A stretch of DNA of 64,000 nucleotides from Rhizobacter sp. OV335 (GCF_900142965.1 NZ_FRCQ01000001.1:62001-126000), one strand, 5' to 3'. Shown: positions 45,024 to 55,264, counted from the stretch's first letter. Notes: generated by a model from the letters alone, not told the origin. Made by a program: numbers and translations.

Positions 45024-46136
45024 ATGAAACGCTTCGATCTGTGTGTCCGAGGGGCCGGCATCGTCGGCCAGGCGCTCGCGTTGTCGCTCGCCCGCCAGGG
45101 CTTGCGCGTGGCCCTGGTGCCCGATGCCGCGGCCCACGCCGGCGAGGATGTGCGCGCTTATGCGCTGAACCCCGGCTCGGTCGCGCTGCTGAAGTCGCTG
45201 AAGGTCTGGGAGGCGCTGCCGCCCGGCGCGGCGACCGCGGTGCACGAGATGCGCGTCGAAGGCGATGCGGCCGGGTCCGCGCTCGAATTCTCAGCCTGGC
45301 AGCAGCACGTGGCCGAGCTGGCCTTCATCACCGACGTGGCGGCGCTGGAGCAGGCGCTCGCCACCGCGGCGCGCTATTCGCCGCATGTCGAGCTGCTGGG
45401 GGCCGATGCCGAGGTGCAGGCGCCGCTGACGGCCTTGTGCGAAGGCAAGGCCTCGGCCTCGCGGGCCGCGCTGGGCGTGCGCTTCGAGCGCCACGACTAC
45501 GGCCAGGTCGCGATCGCGGCACGGCTGGTCGCCGACCAGCCGCACCGCCACACCGCGCGCCAATGGTTCCGCGCCCCCGACGTCCTCGCGCTGCTGCCGT
45601 TCGACCTGCCGCAGCCGGGCTGCTCGCATGCGCTGGTCTGGTCGCTGCCGCAGGCGCGCGCGCAGGCGTTGCTGGCGCTCGATGCCGCGGCCTTCGAGCA
45701 GGAACTCAACGACGCCACCGGCGGCGCCTGCGGGCGGCTGAGCCTGGCCTCGGCGCGCGCCGGCTGGCCGCTGGTGCAGGCCAGCGCCAGCGCCTGGTGC
45801 GGCCCCGGCTGGGTGCTGCTGGGCGATGCGGCGCATGTCGTGCACCCGCTGGCCGGGCAGGGCCTGAACCTCGGGCTGGCCGACGTGGCCTCGCTGTCGC
45901 AGGTGCTGGCAGAGCGGGAGCCGTGGCGCGAGCTGTCCGACGCCAAGCTGCTGCGCCGTTACGAACGCTCACGCCTGGCCCCCACCCGGGCGATGGGAGA
46001 ATTGACCGGCGGTCTGTGGCGGTTGTTTTCCACGGATCAGGCGGCGGTGCGGGAACTTCGCAACCGCGGCATGACTCTCGTCAACCACCTTTCCCCGCTG
46101 AAGCGCTGGCTCACCGCCCGGGCGCTCGACACCTGA
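45024..46136 (+). CDS. UbiH/UbiF-family FAD-dependent hydroxylase
   Basis: A 370-aa flavoprotein monooxygenase related to ubiquinone-ring hydroxylases. The FAD dinucleotide motif is RGAGIVGQALALSLARQG (about 9-26), and the GD motif is GWVLLGDAAHVVHPLAGQGLNLGLADV. It probably hydroxylates a quinone precursor at C5, C1 or C6. The exact position (UbiF, UbiH, UbiI or UbiM) cannot be decided. TACAAT lies nine bases upstream of the ATG. It precedes the DsbC-like gene by 14 bases. Confidence 0.87.
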   Translation: MKRFDLCVRGAGIVGQALALSLARQGLRVALVPDAAAHAGEDVRAYALNPGSVALLKSLKVWEALPPGAATAVHEMRVEGDAAGSALEFSAWQQHVAELAFITDVAALEQALATAARYSPHVELLGADAEVQAPLTALCEGKASASRAALGVRFERHDYGQVAIAARLVADQPHRHTARQWFRAPDVLALLPFDLPQPGCSHALVWSLPQARAQALLALDAAAFEQELNDATGGACGRLSLASARAGWPLVQASASAWCGPGWVLLGDAAHVVHPLAGQGLNLGLADVASLSQVLAEREPWRELSDAKLLRRYERSRLAPTRAMGELTGGLWRLFSTDQAAVRELRNRGMTLVNHLSPLKRWLTARALDT

Positions 46137-46150
46137 TTGAAGGCCCCGCC

Positions 46151-46912
46151 ATGCTGCGCATCCCGCTGATCCGTTCCTGCCTCGCCGTCCCGATTGCCGT
46201 GGCCGCGCTGCTGCTGTCCCCGCTGGTCCACGCCGACGAGGCGCAGATCCGCAAGAACCTCGCCGAGCGCCTGACCAACCTGCCGAAGATCGACGAGGTC
46301 GGCAAGACGCCGATCCCGGGCGTCTACGAAGTGCGCATGGGCACCGAGATCCTCTACACCGACGAGCAGGGCAACTACCTGATCGAAGGCGCGCTGATCG
46401 ACACCAAGGCGCGCACCAACCTGACCGAGGCGCGCATCAACAAGCTGACCGCGATCGACTTCGCGACGCTGCCGCTGAAGGACGCGATGGTCTGGAAGAA
46501 CGGCACCGGCGCGCGCCGCATCGCCGTCTTCGCCGACCCGAACTGCGGCTACTGCCGCCGCTTCGAGGCCGACCTGCAGAAGATCAAGGACGTCACCGTC
46601 TACACCTTCCTGTACCCGATCCTCGGCGGTGATTCGCCGCAGAAGTCGCGCGACATCTGGTGCTCGAAGGAGCCGAGCAAGACCTGGCTCGGCTGGATGC
46701 TGCGCAGCGAGCAACCGCCGCGTTCGATGGGCAACTGCGAGACGCCGTTCGATCGCAACCTCGCGATGGGCAAGAAATACCGCATCAACGGCACGCCGGC
46801 GCTGGTGTTCGCTGACGGCACGCGCTTCCCCGGCGCGATGCCGCTCGAGCAGATCGAGAAGCAACTGATCGCGAGCACCAACACCACCGCCACCACGACC
46901 ATCGCCAAGTGA
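46151..46912 (+). CDS. dsbC: DsbC-family thiol:disulfide protein
   Basis: A 253-aa periplasmic disulfide isomerase-like protein. The signal peptide is about residues 1-29 (cleavage near VHA). A DsbC/G dimerisation domain (about 30-95) precedes the thioredoxin fold. The active site is CGYC at 132-135 in FADPNCGYCRRFE, and the cis-Pro loop is RINGTPALVFADG. A second Cys pair is in the helical insert (IWCS, GNCE). The start is ATG at 46151. Its stop overlaps the M61 peptidase start. Confidence 0.92.
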   Translation: MLRIPLIRSCLAVPIAVAALLLSPLVHADEAQIRKNLAERLTNLPKIDEVGKTPIPGVYEVRMGTEILYTDEQGNYLIEGALIDTKARTNLTEARINKLTAIDFATLPLKDAMVWKNGTGARRIAVFADPNCGYCRRFEADLQKIKDVTVYTFLYPILGGDSPQKSRDIWCSKEPSKTWLGWMLRSEQPPRSMGNCETPFDRNLAMGKKYRINGTPALVFADGTRFPGAMPLEQIEKQLIASTNTTATTTIAK

Positions 46913-48696
46913 CCTCGTCGATTCTCCACCGCATCGAGATCGCCGATGCCCACGCGCACCAGTTCCGCGTCACGCTCACCGTACCGCAGCCGGCGGCGCA
47001 GCAGCGCCTGAGCCTGCCGGCGTGGATTCCCGGCAGCTACCTGGTGCGCGAGTTCGCACGCCACCTCTCGCAGCTGCAGGCGCGCCAGGGCTCGCGCGAG
47101 ATCGCGCTGCAGCAGCTGGACAAGGCCACCTGGCTGGCCGCCTGCGACGGTCGCGGCGCGCTGACCGTCAGCTACCTCGTCTACGCGTTCGACACCTCGG
47201 TGCGCACCGCCTTCCTCGATGCGCGGCGCGGTTTCTTCAACGGCACCAGCGTGTTCCTGCGGGTCGCAGGGCGCGAGGCCGAGCCGCAGGCCGTCGAGAT
47301 GCGCGGGTTGCCGAAGGGCTGGCGTGTCGGCACCGCGCTGCCGGCGCTCAAGACCGATGCACGCGGCCAGGGGCTGTACCGGGCGGCCGACTACGACGAG
47401 CTGGTCGACCACCCGGTCGAGCTGGGCGATTTCTGGCGCGGCGAGTTCAAGGCGGCCGGCGTGCCGCACGAGTTCATCGTGGCCGGCGCGCTGCCCGACT
47501 TCGACGGCGAACGCCTGCTCGCCGATGCGCGCCGCATCTGCGAGGCCGAGATCGCGTTCTGGCACGGCCGCAAGAAGCCGCATTTCAAGCGCTACGTGTT
47601 CATGCTGAACGCGGTGGACGACGGCTACGGCGGGCTGGAGCACCGGGCCAGCACCGCGCTGATCGCCGCGCGGCGCGACCTGCCGCAGCGCACGCCGGCC
47701 CCGGCGAAAACCGAGGCGCGTGCCGAGCTGAGCGAGGGCTACGTCACGCTGCTCGGCCTGATCAGCCACGAGTATTTCCACACCTGGAACGTCAAGCGCC
47801 TGCGGCCGGCCGAGTTCGCCCGCTACGACTACACGCAGGAGAACTACACCGAGCTGCTGTGGTTCTTCGAGGGCTTCACCTCGTACTACGACGACCTGCT
47901 GCTGCTGCGCGCCGGCCTGATCGACGACGCGCGCTACCTGAAGCTGCTGGCCAAGACGGTGACCGGCGTGCTGGCCGCGCCGGGCCGCCAGGTGCAAAGC
48001 GTCGCGCAGTCGAGCTTCGATGCCTGGGTCAAGTACTACCGCGGCGACGAGAACACGCCGAACGCGACGATCAGCTACTACGCCAAGGGCTCGCTGGTCG
48101 CGCTCGCGCTCGACCTGACGCTGCGCACGCGCGGCCAGGGCACGCTCGACGACGTGATGCGCGGCCTGTGGGCCCGCAGCGACGGCGGGCCGATCTCGCA
48201 GGACGACATCGCGGCCGTGCTGCACGAGGTGGGCGGCCGCTCGATGGCGAAGGAGCTGCAGGCCTGGGTGCACGGCACCGGCGACCTGCCGCTGAAGGAG
48301 TTGCTGCAGCGCGCCGGCGTCAGCTGGACGCAGCAGGCGCCGACGCTGGTGCAGCGGCTGGGCCTGCGGGTGTCGGAGAGCGCGCTGACCGGCATCAAGG
48401 TGAGCCACGTGCTGCGGGGCGGTGCGGCCGAAGCCGCCGGGCTGGCGGCCGGCGACGAGCTGCTGGGCGTCGACGACTGGCGCCTGCGCCGGCTCGACGA
48501 GCTGCTGCGCCTGCTGCCGGAAGACGGCAGCGCGACGCTGCTGGTGTCGCGCGACCAGCGCCTGCTGCACCTGCCGCTCGTGGCGGCTGCGGCGGCCGAC
48601 AGCGGTGCAGTCGCGCTGTCTCCTGCACCGGCGCCCGCCGACAACCCCGCCGCCACCGCCGCGCAGTCCCTGCGGCAGGCATGGATGCGCGGCTGA
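46909..48696 (+). CDS. M61-family metallopeptidase with PDZ domain
   Basis: 595 aa, glycyl-aminopeptidase-like. An N-terminal M61 beta domain contains LSLPAWIPGSYLVREFARHLS. The zinc motif HEYFH is at 287-291, with ENYTELLWFFEGFTSYYDDL further on supplying the third ligand. A PDZ domain is near 455-540. No obvious signal peptide was seen, so it may be cytoplasmic. It starts at a GTG overlapping the dsbC stop (GTGA). Its end overlaps the next gene by 16 bases. Confidence 0.9.
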   Translation: MTSSILHRIEIADAHAHQFRVTLTVPQPAAQQRLSLPAWIPGSYLVREFARHLSQLQARQGSREIALQQLDKATWLAACDGRGALTVSYLVYAFDTSVRTAFLDARRGFFNGTSVFLRVAGREAEPQAVEMRGLPKGWRVGTALPALKTDARGQGLYRAADYDELVDHPVELGDFWRGEFKAAGVPHEFIVAGALPDFDGERLLADARRICEAEIAFWHGRKKPHFKRYVFMLNAVDDGYGGLEHRASTALIAARRDLPQRTPAPAKTEARAELSEGYVTLLGLISHEYFHTWNVKRLRPAEFARYDYTQENYTELLWFFEGFTSYYDDLLLLRAGLIDDARYLKLLAKTVTGVLAAPGRQVQSVAQSSFDAWVKYYRGDENTPNATISYYAKGSLVALALDLTLRTRGQGTLDDVMRGLWARSDGGPISQDDIAAVLHEVGGRSMAKELQAWVHGTGDLPLKELLQRAGVSWTQQAPTLVQRLGLRVSESALTGIKVSHVLRGGAAEAAGLAAGDELLGVDDWRLRRLDELLRLLPEDGSATLLVSRDQRLLHLPLVAAAAADSGAVALSPAPAPADNPAATAAQSLRQAWMRG

Positions 48697-49808
48697 CCGG
48701 ACGTTTGCGCGCGACGCCCCGACGCCGCGCGGCGCTGCTGGCGCTGGTGCTCGGCGTGCTGGGGGTGCACGGTTGCGTGACGCGCCAACTGGCCGATCGC
48801 ATGGGTGCGTTCTCGGTGGTGCCGATGCCGCAGCGCCTGCAGGTCGCGTATGTGCGCGAGTTGCAGCCGACGGCGCCGGTCGTGATCGCGGCCGTGCCCA
48901 AACCACCGCCGCCGCCGAAGCGGGTGGCACGCGCGGCCGTCGCGTCGCCTGAGGCCGTACCGCCCTCCGAAGCGGCCGCGTCGGCGGTGCCGGCCGAGCC
49001 CGCCGCGTCCGAACCGGTTCCCGACGTCGTCGTCGCCGCAGTTGAGCCCGCCGCCTCGACACCCGATGCTGCGGCCTCCGCGCCGACGCCTGAACCATCG
49101 CCGGTCGCCGTCGACAACGCGGCGTCCGCCCCGGCCGCGTTCGAATGGCCCGGCTCGACCCGCCTCAGCTACGTGCTGACCGGCAACTTCCGCGGCCACG
49201 TCGACGGCGAGGCGCAGGTCGAGTGGATCCGCGACGGCAACCGCTACCAGGTGAACGTCGACGTGATCATCGGGCTGTCGTTCGCGCCGACCGCCTCGCG
49301 CCGCTTGAGCAGCGAAGGCCAGCTGACCGCCGACGGCCTGTACCCGACGCGCTACGACCAGCTGACGCACGTGATGCTGCGCGACGACCAGCGCGTGGCG
49401 ATGCAGCTGCTGCCCGATGCAGTGGTGCTGGCCAACGGGCAGCGCCGCATCCGCTGGCCGGGCGTGCAGGACACCGCGAGCCAGTTCGTGCAGCTGACCT
49501 GGCTGTTCACGACCCAGCCGCAGAAGCTGCGCACCGGCGAGAGCGTCGAGATCCCGCTGGCGCTGCCGTACCGCGTCGAGCCGTGGACCTACGACGTGCT
49601 GGAGGAGGAGACGCTGTACACGACGTTCGGCGAGGTGCAGGCCTTCCGCGTGAAGCCGCGCCGGCAGCCGCGCGGCGGCGACCTGATCCCCGAAATGTGG
49701 ATCGCGCCGAGCATGCGCTACCTGCCGCTGCGCATCCGCATCCACCAGGACGCGGACACCTGGGTCGATCTGATGATCAAGCGCAAGCCGGAGCTGGCCG
49801 CGTCGTGA
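48681..49808 (+). CDS. DUF3108 protein with Pro/Ala-rich linker
   Basis: A 375-aa envelope protein. A basic N terminus and hydrophobic segment (about residues 18-31) end near HGC, a weak lipobox-like site. A low-complexity Pro/Ala/Glu linker (about 72-150) resembles the periplasm-spanning region of TonB-type proteins. The C-terminal part (about 155-370) is a DUF3108 beta-rich domain ([22 protein letters not shown], then [11 protein letters not shown]). The function of DUF3108 is unknown. It begins within the last 16 bases of the M61 peptidase gene. Confidence 0.82.
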   Translation: MDARLTGRLRATPRRRAALLALVLGVLGVHGCVTRQLADRMGAFSVVPMPQRLQVAYVRELQPTAPVVIAAVPKPPPPPKRVARAAVASPEAVPPSEAAASAVPAEPAASEPVPDVVVAAVEPAASTPDAAASAPTPEPSPVAVDNAASAPAAFEWPGSTRLSYVLTGNFRGHVDGEAQVEWIRDGNRYQVNVDVIIGLSFAPTASRRLSSEGQLTADGLYPTRYDQLTHVMLRDDQRVAMQLLPDAVVLANGQRRIRWPGVQDTASQFVQLTWLFTTQPQKLRTGESVEIPLALPYRVEPWTYDVLEEETLYTTFGEVQAFRVKPRRQPRGGDLIPEMWIAPSMRYLPLRIRIHQDADTWVDLMIKRKPELAAS

Positions 49809-49870
49809 GCGCGCTCTGGCGGCGAGACGTGCCTACACTCGTGCCGGAACATCACACCGAAGGGGACACC

Positions 49871-50659
49871 ATGAGCTACGAATGCATCCTCACCGACGTC
49901 CAGGGCAGCGGCCCGCTGCGCATCGGCGTCGTCACGCTGAGCCGGCCGAAGCAGCTGAACGCGCTGAACGACACGCTGATGAACGAGCTGGGCACGGCGC
50001 TGAAGGCCTTCGATGCCGACGAGTCGATCGGCTGCATGGTGGTCACCGGCAGCGAGAAGGCCTTCGCGGCCGGCGCCGACATCGGCGCGATGGCGGGCTG
50101 GAACTTCATGGACGTCTACAAGAGCGACTACATCACGCGCAACTGGGAGACCATCCGCAGCGTGCGCAAGCCGGTGATCGCCGCGGTCAGCGGCTTCGCG
50201 CTGGGCGGCGGCTGCGAGCTCGCGATGATGTGCGACTTCATCATCGCGGCCGACACCGCGAAGTTCGGCCAGCCCGAGATCAAGCTCGGCATCATCCCCG
50301 GCGCCGGCGGCACGCAGCGCCTGCCGCGGGCGATCGGCAAGGCGAAGGCGATGGACATGGTGCTGACCGGCCGCATGATGGACGCCGCCGAGGCCGAGCG
50401 CGCGGGCCTGGTGTCGCGCGCGGTGCCGGCGGCCGAGCTGCTGAGCGTGACGCTGGCGGCGGCGCAGGCGATCTGCGAGTTCGGCGGGCCGAGCGTGATG
50501 ATGGCCAAGGAGGCGGTGAACCGCGCTTACGAAGGCCCGTTGTCCGAGGGCATCCAGTTCGAGCGCCGCATGTTCCATGCGCTGTTCGCGACCGAGGACC
50601 AGAAGGAAGGCATGGACGCGTTCGTCAACAAGCGCAAGCCGGTCTTCAAGCACCGCTGA
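49871..50659 (+). CDS. Enoyl-CoA hydratase
   Basis: A 262-aa crotonase-family enzyme, EC 4.2.1.17 by similarity, hydrating 2-enoyl-CoA in fatty-acid beta-oxidation. The oxyanion-hole and active-site regions are [31 protein letters not shown] (catalytic Glu) and [23 protein letters not shown] (second Glu). The start MSYECIL is preceded by AGGGGACACC. Length and motifs match FadB1/PaaF-type hydratases. It is a single gene, with convergent methyltransferase gene six bases away. Confidence 0.93.
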   Translation: MSYECILTDVQGSGPLRIGVVTLSRPKQLNALNDTLMNELGTALKAFDADESIGCMVVTGSEKAFAAGADIGAMAGWNFMDVYKSDYITRNWETIRSVRKPVIAAVSGFALGGGCELAMMCDFIIAADTAKFGQPEIKLGIIPGAGGTQRLPRAIGKAKAMDMVLTGRMMDAAEAERAGLVSRAVPAAELLSVTLAAAQAICEFGGPSVMMAKEAVNRAYEGPLSEGIQFERRMFHALFATEDQKEGMDAFVNKRKPVFKHR

Positions 50660-50665
50660 GGGCGT

Positions 50666-51367
50666 TCAGTCGAAGTTGCGGTACACCAGCAGGCGCCCCT
50701 TGTACGCCGCGTGCGTTGCATCGGCGACCTGCTGCAGCCGCTCTTCCTGCAGCGAGAACCCCATCCCCGCCATCTGCTTGCTGAACTTGGCGCGGTTGCC
50801 GCGGTTCGGGTCGACGATCCAGACCTCGGCGCGGGCCGCGATGTGGCGGCCGATGAAGCCGGCGAGCAGGCCGCCGTCATCGCGCTCATAGAGGATGTCG
50901 CTGCCGATCAGCAGGTTGAAGCGGCCGGTGAGGGTCTGCTGGTCCTGCGCCACCGGTGGCAACAGGTCGGCCGCCGATTCGGACCACTGCCCGTGGCGGT
51001 AGTCCATCGGCAGCAGGCCGTTGAGCCGCAGGTTCTCGGCGAGGAAGCCGGCGGCGAGCGGGTGGCAATCGCTCGCGGTGACGTCGCTGCCGCGGCGGTG
51101 GCTGACCAGGCTCGCGAGCGCGAGGCCGCAGCCGATCTCGAGGATGCGTTCGTGCGGCACCATCGTGCGCACCGCCATGCGCGCCGCGAGCTGCAGGCCC
51201 GAGGGCCACAGCAGCCCGAACAGCGGCCAGGCCGCCGACGAGATGCCCTGCTGGAGGGCGAGGTCGTGGGGATCGGAGAACTGCTGGCGGTCCAGCAACG
51301 AGCGAATGTGCAGGTCGGCCGCGCCGTCGATGGCGATGTCCTCGTGCTTGACCAGATATCCAGGCAT
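50666..51367 (-). CDS. Class I SAM-dependent methyltransferase (methyltransf_16-like)
   Basis: A 233-aa enzyme with motif I ERILEIGCGLALASLV, motif post-I SDVTASDCHPLAAGFLAENLRLNG and a DILYE catalytic region in LLIGSDILYERDD. This pattern belongs to the nicotinamide/protein-lysine methyltransferase-like group. The substrate is unknown. The ATG at 51367 begins MPGYLVKHED; the frame is open further back, but that part is improbable. It converges with the enoyl-CoA hydratase gene. Confidence 0.82.
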   Translation of the reverse strand: MPGYLVKHEDIAIDGAADLHIRSLLDRQQFSDPHDLALQQGISSAAWPLFGLLWPSGLQLAARMAVRTMVPHERILEIGCGLALASLVSHRRGSDVTASDCHPLAAGFLAENLRLNGLLPMDYRHGQWSESAADLLPPVAQDQQTLTGRFNLLIGSDILYERDDGGLLAGFIGRHIAARAEVWIVDPNRGNRAKFSKQMAGMGFSLQEERLQQVADATHAAYKGRLLVYRNFD

Positions 51368-51405
51368 CCGGCAGTGTAGGTGCCGGCGAAAAACCCCTTG
51401 CGGGT

Positions 51406-51621
51406 TCAGCGTGGCAGGAAGGCCTGGTGAAGAATTTCGCCTGTCCTGTCGTCGATCTCGATCAGCACGTTCATGCCACGAGACTCGTGGTTGGACATGA
51501 CCTGCCAGCGAGGTTTCTCGAACCACGGGCGGCGCTTGCGAACGCTGACCGGATCGAGAAATGCCCAGCCGCGCTCGGTGGCAATCCGGCGAGCGATGGC
51601 CAGCGCTTCGTCGCTCGTCAC
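51406..51621 (-). CDS. Small partner of HExxH membrane protein (71 aa, possible immunity protein)
   Basis: A 71-residue protein with the pattern MTSDEALAIARRIATERG, an RRPWFEKPRWQVMSNHE core, RGMNVLIEIDDRTGEI and an LHQAFLPR end. I cannot name the family. Its ATG overlaps the stop of the HExxH protein by four bases (ATGA), so the two are coupled. Its size, position and pairing are typical of immunity or antitoxin genes. It ends 38 bases from the methyltransferase start. Confidence 0.65.
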   Translation of the reverse strand: MTSDEALAIARRIATERGWAFLDPVSVRKRRPWFEKPRWQVMSNHESRGMNVLIEIDDRTGEILHQAFLPR

Positions 51622-52559
51622 GGCTGGCTCTCCACGAAGTCGACGACGTACACGATGCCGGCGACCGTGATGGTCATCACCGTCGCGCCGACGGCCACCT
51701 CGGTCAGCACGGCGCGCAGCGTCACATAGCCGTTGGCGATCGGAAATCGCAGCCCGGCCGGCAAGCCCTTGATGCCGTTCACGCGCAACTGGGCGTAGCT
51801 CTCGGCCATCGCTTCTTCAAGGTAGCGCAGGAAGGACGAGCGCTGGTACCCGGCCATGCCGAGGTCGGCGCGCAACTCGCGCAGCGGCATCAACTTCGGC
51901 GACAGCAGCGAATGCACCTTTTCGTGATGGAGCACCAGCGCCCGGTCGGTTGCCGAACCGGCCGTCGAGTAGGTGATGTCGCCGAATTTGGTGGTCCACC
52001 CTTCGCCCGCCGCCAGCGAGGCGTCACCCTTCACCTGCGGCCGGTAGCGGCCCCTGTTCAGCTTGACGCCACCGCGCGTCAGCAGCGCGAGCACCGCATC
52101 GACGCCGATGATGGTGACGGCCCGCGCGAGGTGCGAGCCGGCCAGCGTCAGGTCGTTGTCCGATTGCGCATTCAATGCCAGCTTCGCGAACGACACCAGG
52201 TGCTCGACCGCTTCGACCGCCTCGCGCCCGAGGAAGATGAAGCCGGTCGCCAGCAGCAGCACGTCGACGACTTCGCCGACGCCGAAGGCATGCGAGCCCG
52301 CCCAGACCACGAGCACCCCGGCCAGCATGGCCAGCGTGCCGGGCGTCAGCAGTGCACTCAGGTGGCCCCCCACTTCGGTCGGCAGCGAGCGGATCGCGCG
52401 CTGGATGGCCTCGGCGATGCGACCTGTGGCATCCAGCCCCTTCGAACCGCCGGCATCGAGCGGCCTCGGCGCCGGCATGCGCGTGAGGGTGGTGGTGCCG
52501 CTGTCGGGCACCTCGCCGCTGGTCACGCACTGAGGTCCTGGGATGCGGTAGCCGGGCAT
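51618..52559 (-). CDS. Putative HExxH zincin-like membrane protein (effector-like)
   Basis: 313 aa. The N terminus (MPGYRIPGPQCVTSG, then TLTRMPAP) resembles the short leader of some polymorphic or type VI-like effectors. Hydrophobic segments lie at about 72-112 and 285-309. HEKVH at 212-216 within LHHEKVH is a zincin motif, and YLEEAMAES at 246-254 could give a third metal ligand. No export signal of Sec type was seen, and no secretion system genes are in the window. The ATG has AGGAGC upstream. A metalloprotease effector with the small gene as partner is an inference. An ordinary membrane protein remains possible. Confidence 0.65.
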   Translation of the reverse strand: MPGYRIPGPQCVTSGEVPDSGTTTLTRMPAPRPLDAGGSKGLDATGRIAEAIQRAIRSLPTEVGGHLSALLTPGTLAMLAGVLVVWAGSHAFGVGEVVDVLLLATGFIFLGREAVEAVEHLVSFAKLALNAQSDNDLTLAGSHLARAVTIIGVDAVLALLTRGGVKLNRGRYRPQVKGDASLAAGEGWTTKFGDITYSTAGSATDRALVLHHEKVHSLLSPKLMPLRELRADLGMAGYQRSSFLRYLEEAMAESYAQLRVNGIKGLPAGLRFPIANGYVTLRAVLTEVAVGATVMTITVAGIVYVVDFVESQP

Positions 52560-52578
52560 GGGGTGCTCCTGGTGGGGT

Positions 52579-54084
52579 TCAGCCTTCCTTGCGCAGCGAC
52601 GGGAACAGGATCACGTCGCGAATGCTCGGGCTGTCGGTGATCAGCATCATCAGCCGGTCGATGCCGATGCCGCAGCCGCCGGTCGGGGGCATGCCGTATT
52701 CGAGCGCGCGGATGAAATCGGCGTCGTAGAACATCGCCTCCTCGTCGCCGGCCTCCTTGTTGGCCGCCTGCGCGTGGAAGCGCGCCGCCTGGTCCTCGGC
52801 ATCGTTCAGCTCCGAGAAGCCGTTCGCGTACTCGCGGCCGGTCATGAAGAGCTCGAAGCGCTCGGCGACGCCGGGGTTGGCATCCGAGGCGCGGGCCAGC
52901 GGCGACACCTCGACCGGGTAGTCGATGATGAAGGTCGGGTGCCACAGCTTCTCTTCGACCGCAGCCTCGAACAGGCCGAACTGCAGCTCCGGCAGCTTCC
53001 AGTGCGCCGGCGCTTCGTCGCCGAGCGCCTTCAGCTTCGCGCGCAGCACCTCGGCATCGCCCGCCTCGGCCTCGCTCAGCCCGGCATGCACCACCAGCGA
53101 ATCGCGCACCGTCAGCCGCGTGAACGGCTTGTCGAGATCGACCGGCTTGCCGGCGTAGCTGAGGCTGGCCGAGCCGGTCGCCTGGCGCGCGGCGTGGCGC
53201 AGCACCTGCTCGGTGAAGTCCATCACGTCATGGTGGTTCCACCAAGCCGCATAGAACTCCATCATCGTGAACTCGGGGTTGTGGCGCACCGAGATGCCTT
53301 CGTTGCGGAAGTTGCGGTTCACCTCGAACACCCGCTCGAAGCCGCCGACCACCAGCCGCTTCAGGTACAGCTCGGGCGCGATGCGCAGGAACATCTCCTG
53401 GTCGAGCGCGTTGTGGTGCGTGACGAAGGGCTTGGCGTTCGCGCCGCCCGGGATCGGGTGCAGCATCGGCGTCTCGACCTCCATGAAGCCGTGCTCGAGC
53501 ATGAAGTGCCGGATCGAGCCGAGCGCCTTGCTGCGCGCGACGAAGCGCTTGCGCGCCTCTTCATCGGTGATCAGGTCGACGTAGCGCTGGCGGTACTTCT
53601 GCTCCTGGTCGGCCATGCCGTGGAACTTGTCCGGCAGCGGGCGCAGGCTCTTGGTCAGCAGGCGCAGCGTGGTCACGCGCACCGACAGCTCGCCGGTCTT
53701 GGTGCGGAACAGCGTGCCCTCGGCGCCGAGGATGTCGCCCAGGTCCCAGTGCTTGAACGCGGCGTAGACCTCGTCGCCCAGCGCGTCCTTCGTGACGAAC
53801 AGCTGCAGCCGGCCGGTCGAATCCTGCAGCGTCGCGAAGCTGGCCTTGCCCATCATCCGCTTGAGCATCATCCGCCCGCCCAGGCTGACGACGATGCCCT
53901 GCGGCTCCAGCTCCTCGTTCGGCAGTTCGCCATACTTGCGGACCAGGTCGAGCGCATGGTGCTTCGGCTTGAAGTCGTTCGGGAACGCGACGCCCTGCTG
54001 GCGGATCGCGGACAGCTTCTCGCGGCGTTCGGCGATCAGCTTGTTTTCGTCGTCGGGCGGCTGGGGCGGGGTGGTCTGGGTCAT
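52579..54084 (-). CDS. lysS: Lysyl-tRNA synthetase, class II
   Basis: Charges tRNA-Lys, EC 6.1.1.6. 501 aa from [15 protein letters not shown]; the longer open frame upstream is not coding. The OB-fold anticodon-binding domain has [19 protein letters not shown]. Class II motifs follow: [21 protein letters not shown], the [13 protein letters not shown] motif 2 and [11 protein letters not shown] motif 3. It diverges from the polysaccharide operon, with a 120-base gap that contains TAAAAT boxes on both strands. Confidence 0.97.
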   Translation of the reverse strand: MTQTTPPQPPDDENKLIAERREKLSAIRQQGVAFPNDFKPKHHALDLVRKYGELPNEELEPQGIVVSLGGRMMLKRMMGKASFATLQDSTGRLQLFVTKDALGDEVYAAFKHWDLGDILGAEGTLFRTKTGELSVRVTTLRLLTKSLRPLPDKFHGMADQEQKYRQRYVDLITDEEARKRFVARSKALGSIRHFMLEHGFMEVETPMLHPIPGGANAKPFVTHHNALDQEMFLRIAPELYLKRLVVGGFERVFEVNRNFRNEGISVRHNPEFTMMEFYAAWWNHHDVMDFTEQVLRHAARQATGSASLSYAGKPVDLDKPFTRLTVRDSLVVHAGLSEAEAGDAEVLRAKLKALGDEAPAHWKLPELQFGLFEAAVEEKLWHPTFIIDYPVEVSPLARASDANPGVAERFELFMTGREYANGFSELNDAEDQAARFHAQAANKEAGDEEAMFYDADFIRALEYGMPPTGGCGIGIDRLMMLITDSPSIRDVILFPSLRKEG

Positions 54085-54160
54085 TGTGGGGGCTCTGGAA
54101 ATGCGCCGCAATTTTAGGCGGACGGCCCGGGATTCCCCGGCCGGGGCGCCCCTGGCCGAA

Positions 54161-54166
54161 TAAAAT
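54161..54166 (+). promoter_or_regulatory. TAAAAT -10-like box before the polysaccharide operon
   Basis: TAAAAT stands out in a GC-rich gap 40 bases before the wlbA-like ATG. A similar box on the minus strand (54111-54116) faces lysS. No clear -35 was found for either. Confidence 0.3.
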
Positions 54167-54205
54167 CGCCCGTTTGCCCCGCCGGGCACCTGACTTCGAG
54201 ACCCC

Positions 54206-55264
54206 ATGCCGACACCCTCCATCATCCGTGACCGCAAGCTGCGCCTGGCGCTGGTGGGCTGCGGGCGCATCGCCCAGAACCACTTCGCCGCGCTGAAGCA
54301 GCATGCCGACCGCGCCGAATGGGTGGCGGTCTGCGACAACCAGCCCGAGCTGCTGGCCAAGGCGGTCGCGCTGACCGGCGCCCAGGGCTTCGCGTCGCTC
54401 GACGCGCTGCTGGCGGGCAGCGATGCCGACCTGGTCGTGCTGGCCACGCCCAGCGGCCTGCACCCGCGCCAGGCGATCAAGGTCGCGCAGGCCGGCCGCC
54501 ACGTGCTCAGCGAGAAGCCGATGGCCACCAAGTGGGACGAGGGCGTCGCGATGGTGCGGGCCTGCCGGGATGCCGGCGTCAAGCTGTTCGTCGTCAAGCA
54601 GAACCGGCTCAACGCGACGCTGCAGCTGGTCAAGCGCGCGGTCGATCAGGGCCGCTTCGGCAAGCTGGCGATGGTGGCCGTCAACGTGTTCTGGACCCGG
54701 CCGCAGGCTTACTACGATGCGGCGCCGTGGCGCGGCCGCTGGGACATGGACGGCGGCGCCTTCATGAACCAGGCCAGCCACTACGTCGACATGGTCGACT
54801 GGCTGGTCGGCCCGGTCGACAACGTGCACGCCTACACCGCGACGCTGTCGCGCAACATCGAGGCCGAAGACACCGGCGTGATGAGCCTGCGGCTGCGCAA
54901 CGGCGCGCTGGCGTCGATCAACGTGACGATGCTGACGCACAACAAGAACTTCGAAGGAAGCATCACGCTGCTCGGCGAGCGCGGCACGGTGCGGGTCGGC
55001 GGTGTCGCCGTCAACAAGATCGAGCACTGGGAATTCGACACGCCGCACGAGGACGACGCCAAGGTGGCCGACGCCAGCTACGGCATCACCTCGGTCTACG
55101 GCCCCGGCCACCCGCTGTACTACGACAACGTGATCAACACGCTGCGCGGCGAGGCGCATGCCGAGGTCGACGGCTACGAGGGCCTGCGCTCGCTCGAGGT
55201 GCTGATCGCCGGCTACCGCTCGGCGCGCGACGGCGTGCGGGTCGGCTTGCCGCTGGTGTTTTGA
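54206..55264 (+). CDS. wlbA: UDP-N-acetyl-2-amino-2-deoxyglucuronate dehydrogenase (WlbA/WbpB)
   Basis: A 352-aa Gfo/Idh/MocA-family oxidoreductase. The Rossmann motif is [16 protein letters not shown], followed by [15 protein letters not shown] with the catalytic Lys. [26 protein letters not shown] and [22 protein letters not shown] are close to WbpB/WlbA. It oxidises C3 of UDP-GlcNAcA to a 3-keto sugar, which WlbC then aminates. The first enzyme of the route, UDP-GlcNAc 6-dehydrogenase, is not in the window. The stop overlaps the acetyltransferase start by one base. Confidence 0.88.
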   Translation: MPTPSIIRDRKLRLALVGCGRIAQNHFAALKQHADRAEWVAVCDNQPELLAKAVALTGAQGFASLDALLAGSDADLVVLATPSGLHPRQAIKVAQAGRHVLSEKPMATKWDEGVAMVRACRDAGVKLFVVKQNRLNATLQLVKRAVDQGRFGKLAMVAVNVFWTRPQAYYDAAPWRGRWDMDGGAFMNQASHYVDMVDWLVGPVDNVHAYTATLSRNIEAEDTGVMSLRLRNGALASINVTMLTHNKNFEGSITLLGERGTVRVGGVAVNKIEHWEFDTPHEDDAKVADASYGITSVYGPGHPLYYDNVINTLRGEAHAEVDGYEGLRSLEVLIAGYRSARDGVRVGLPLVF

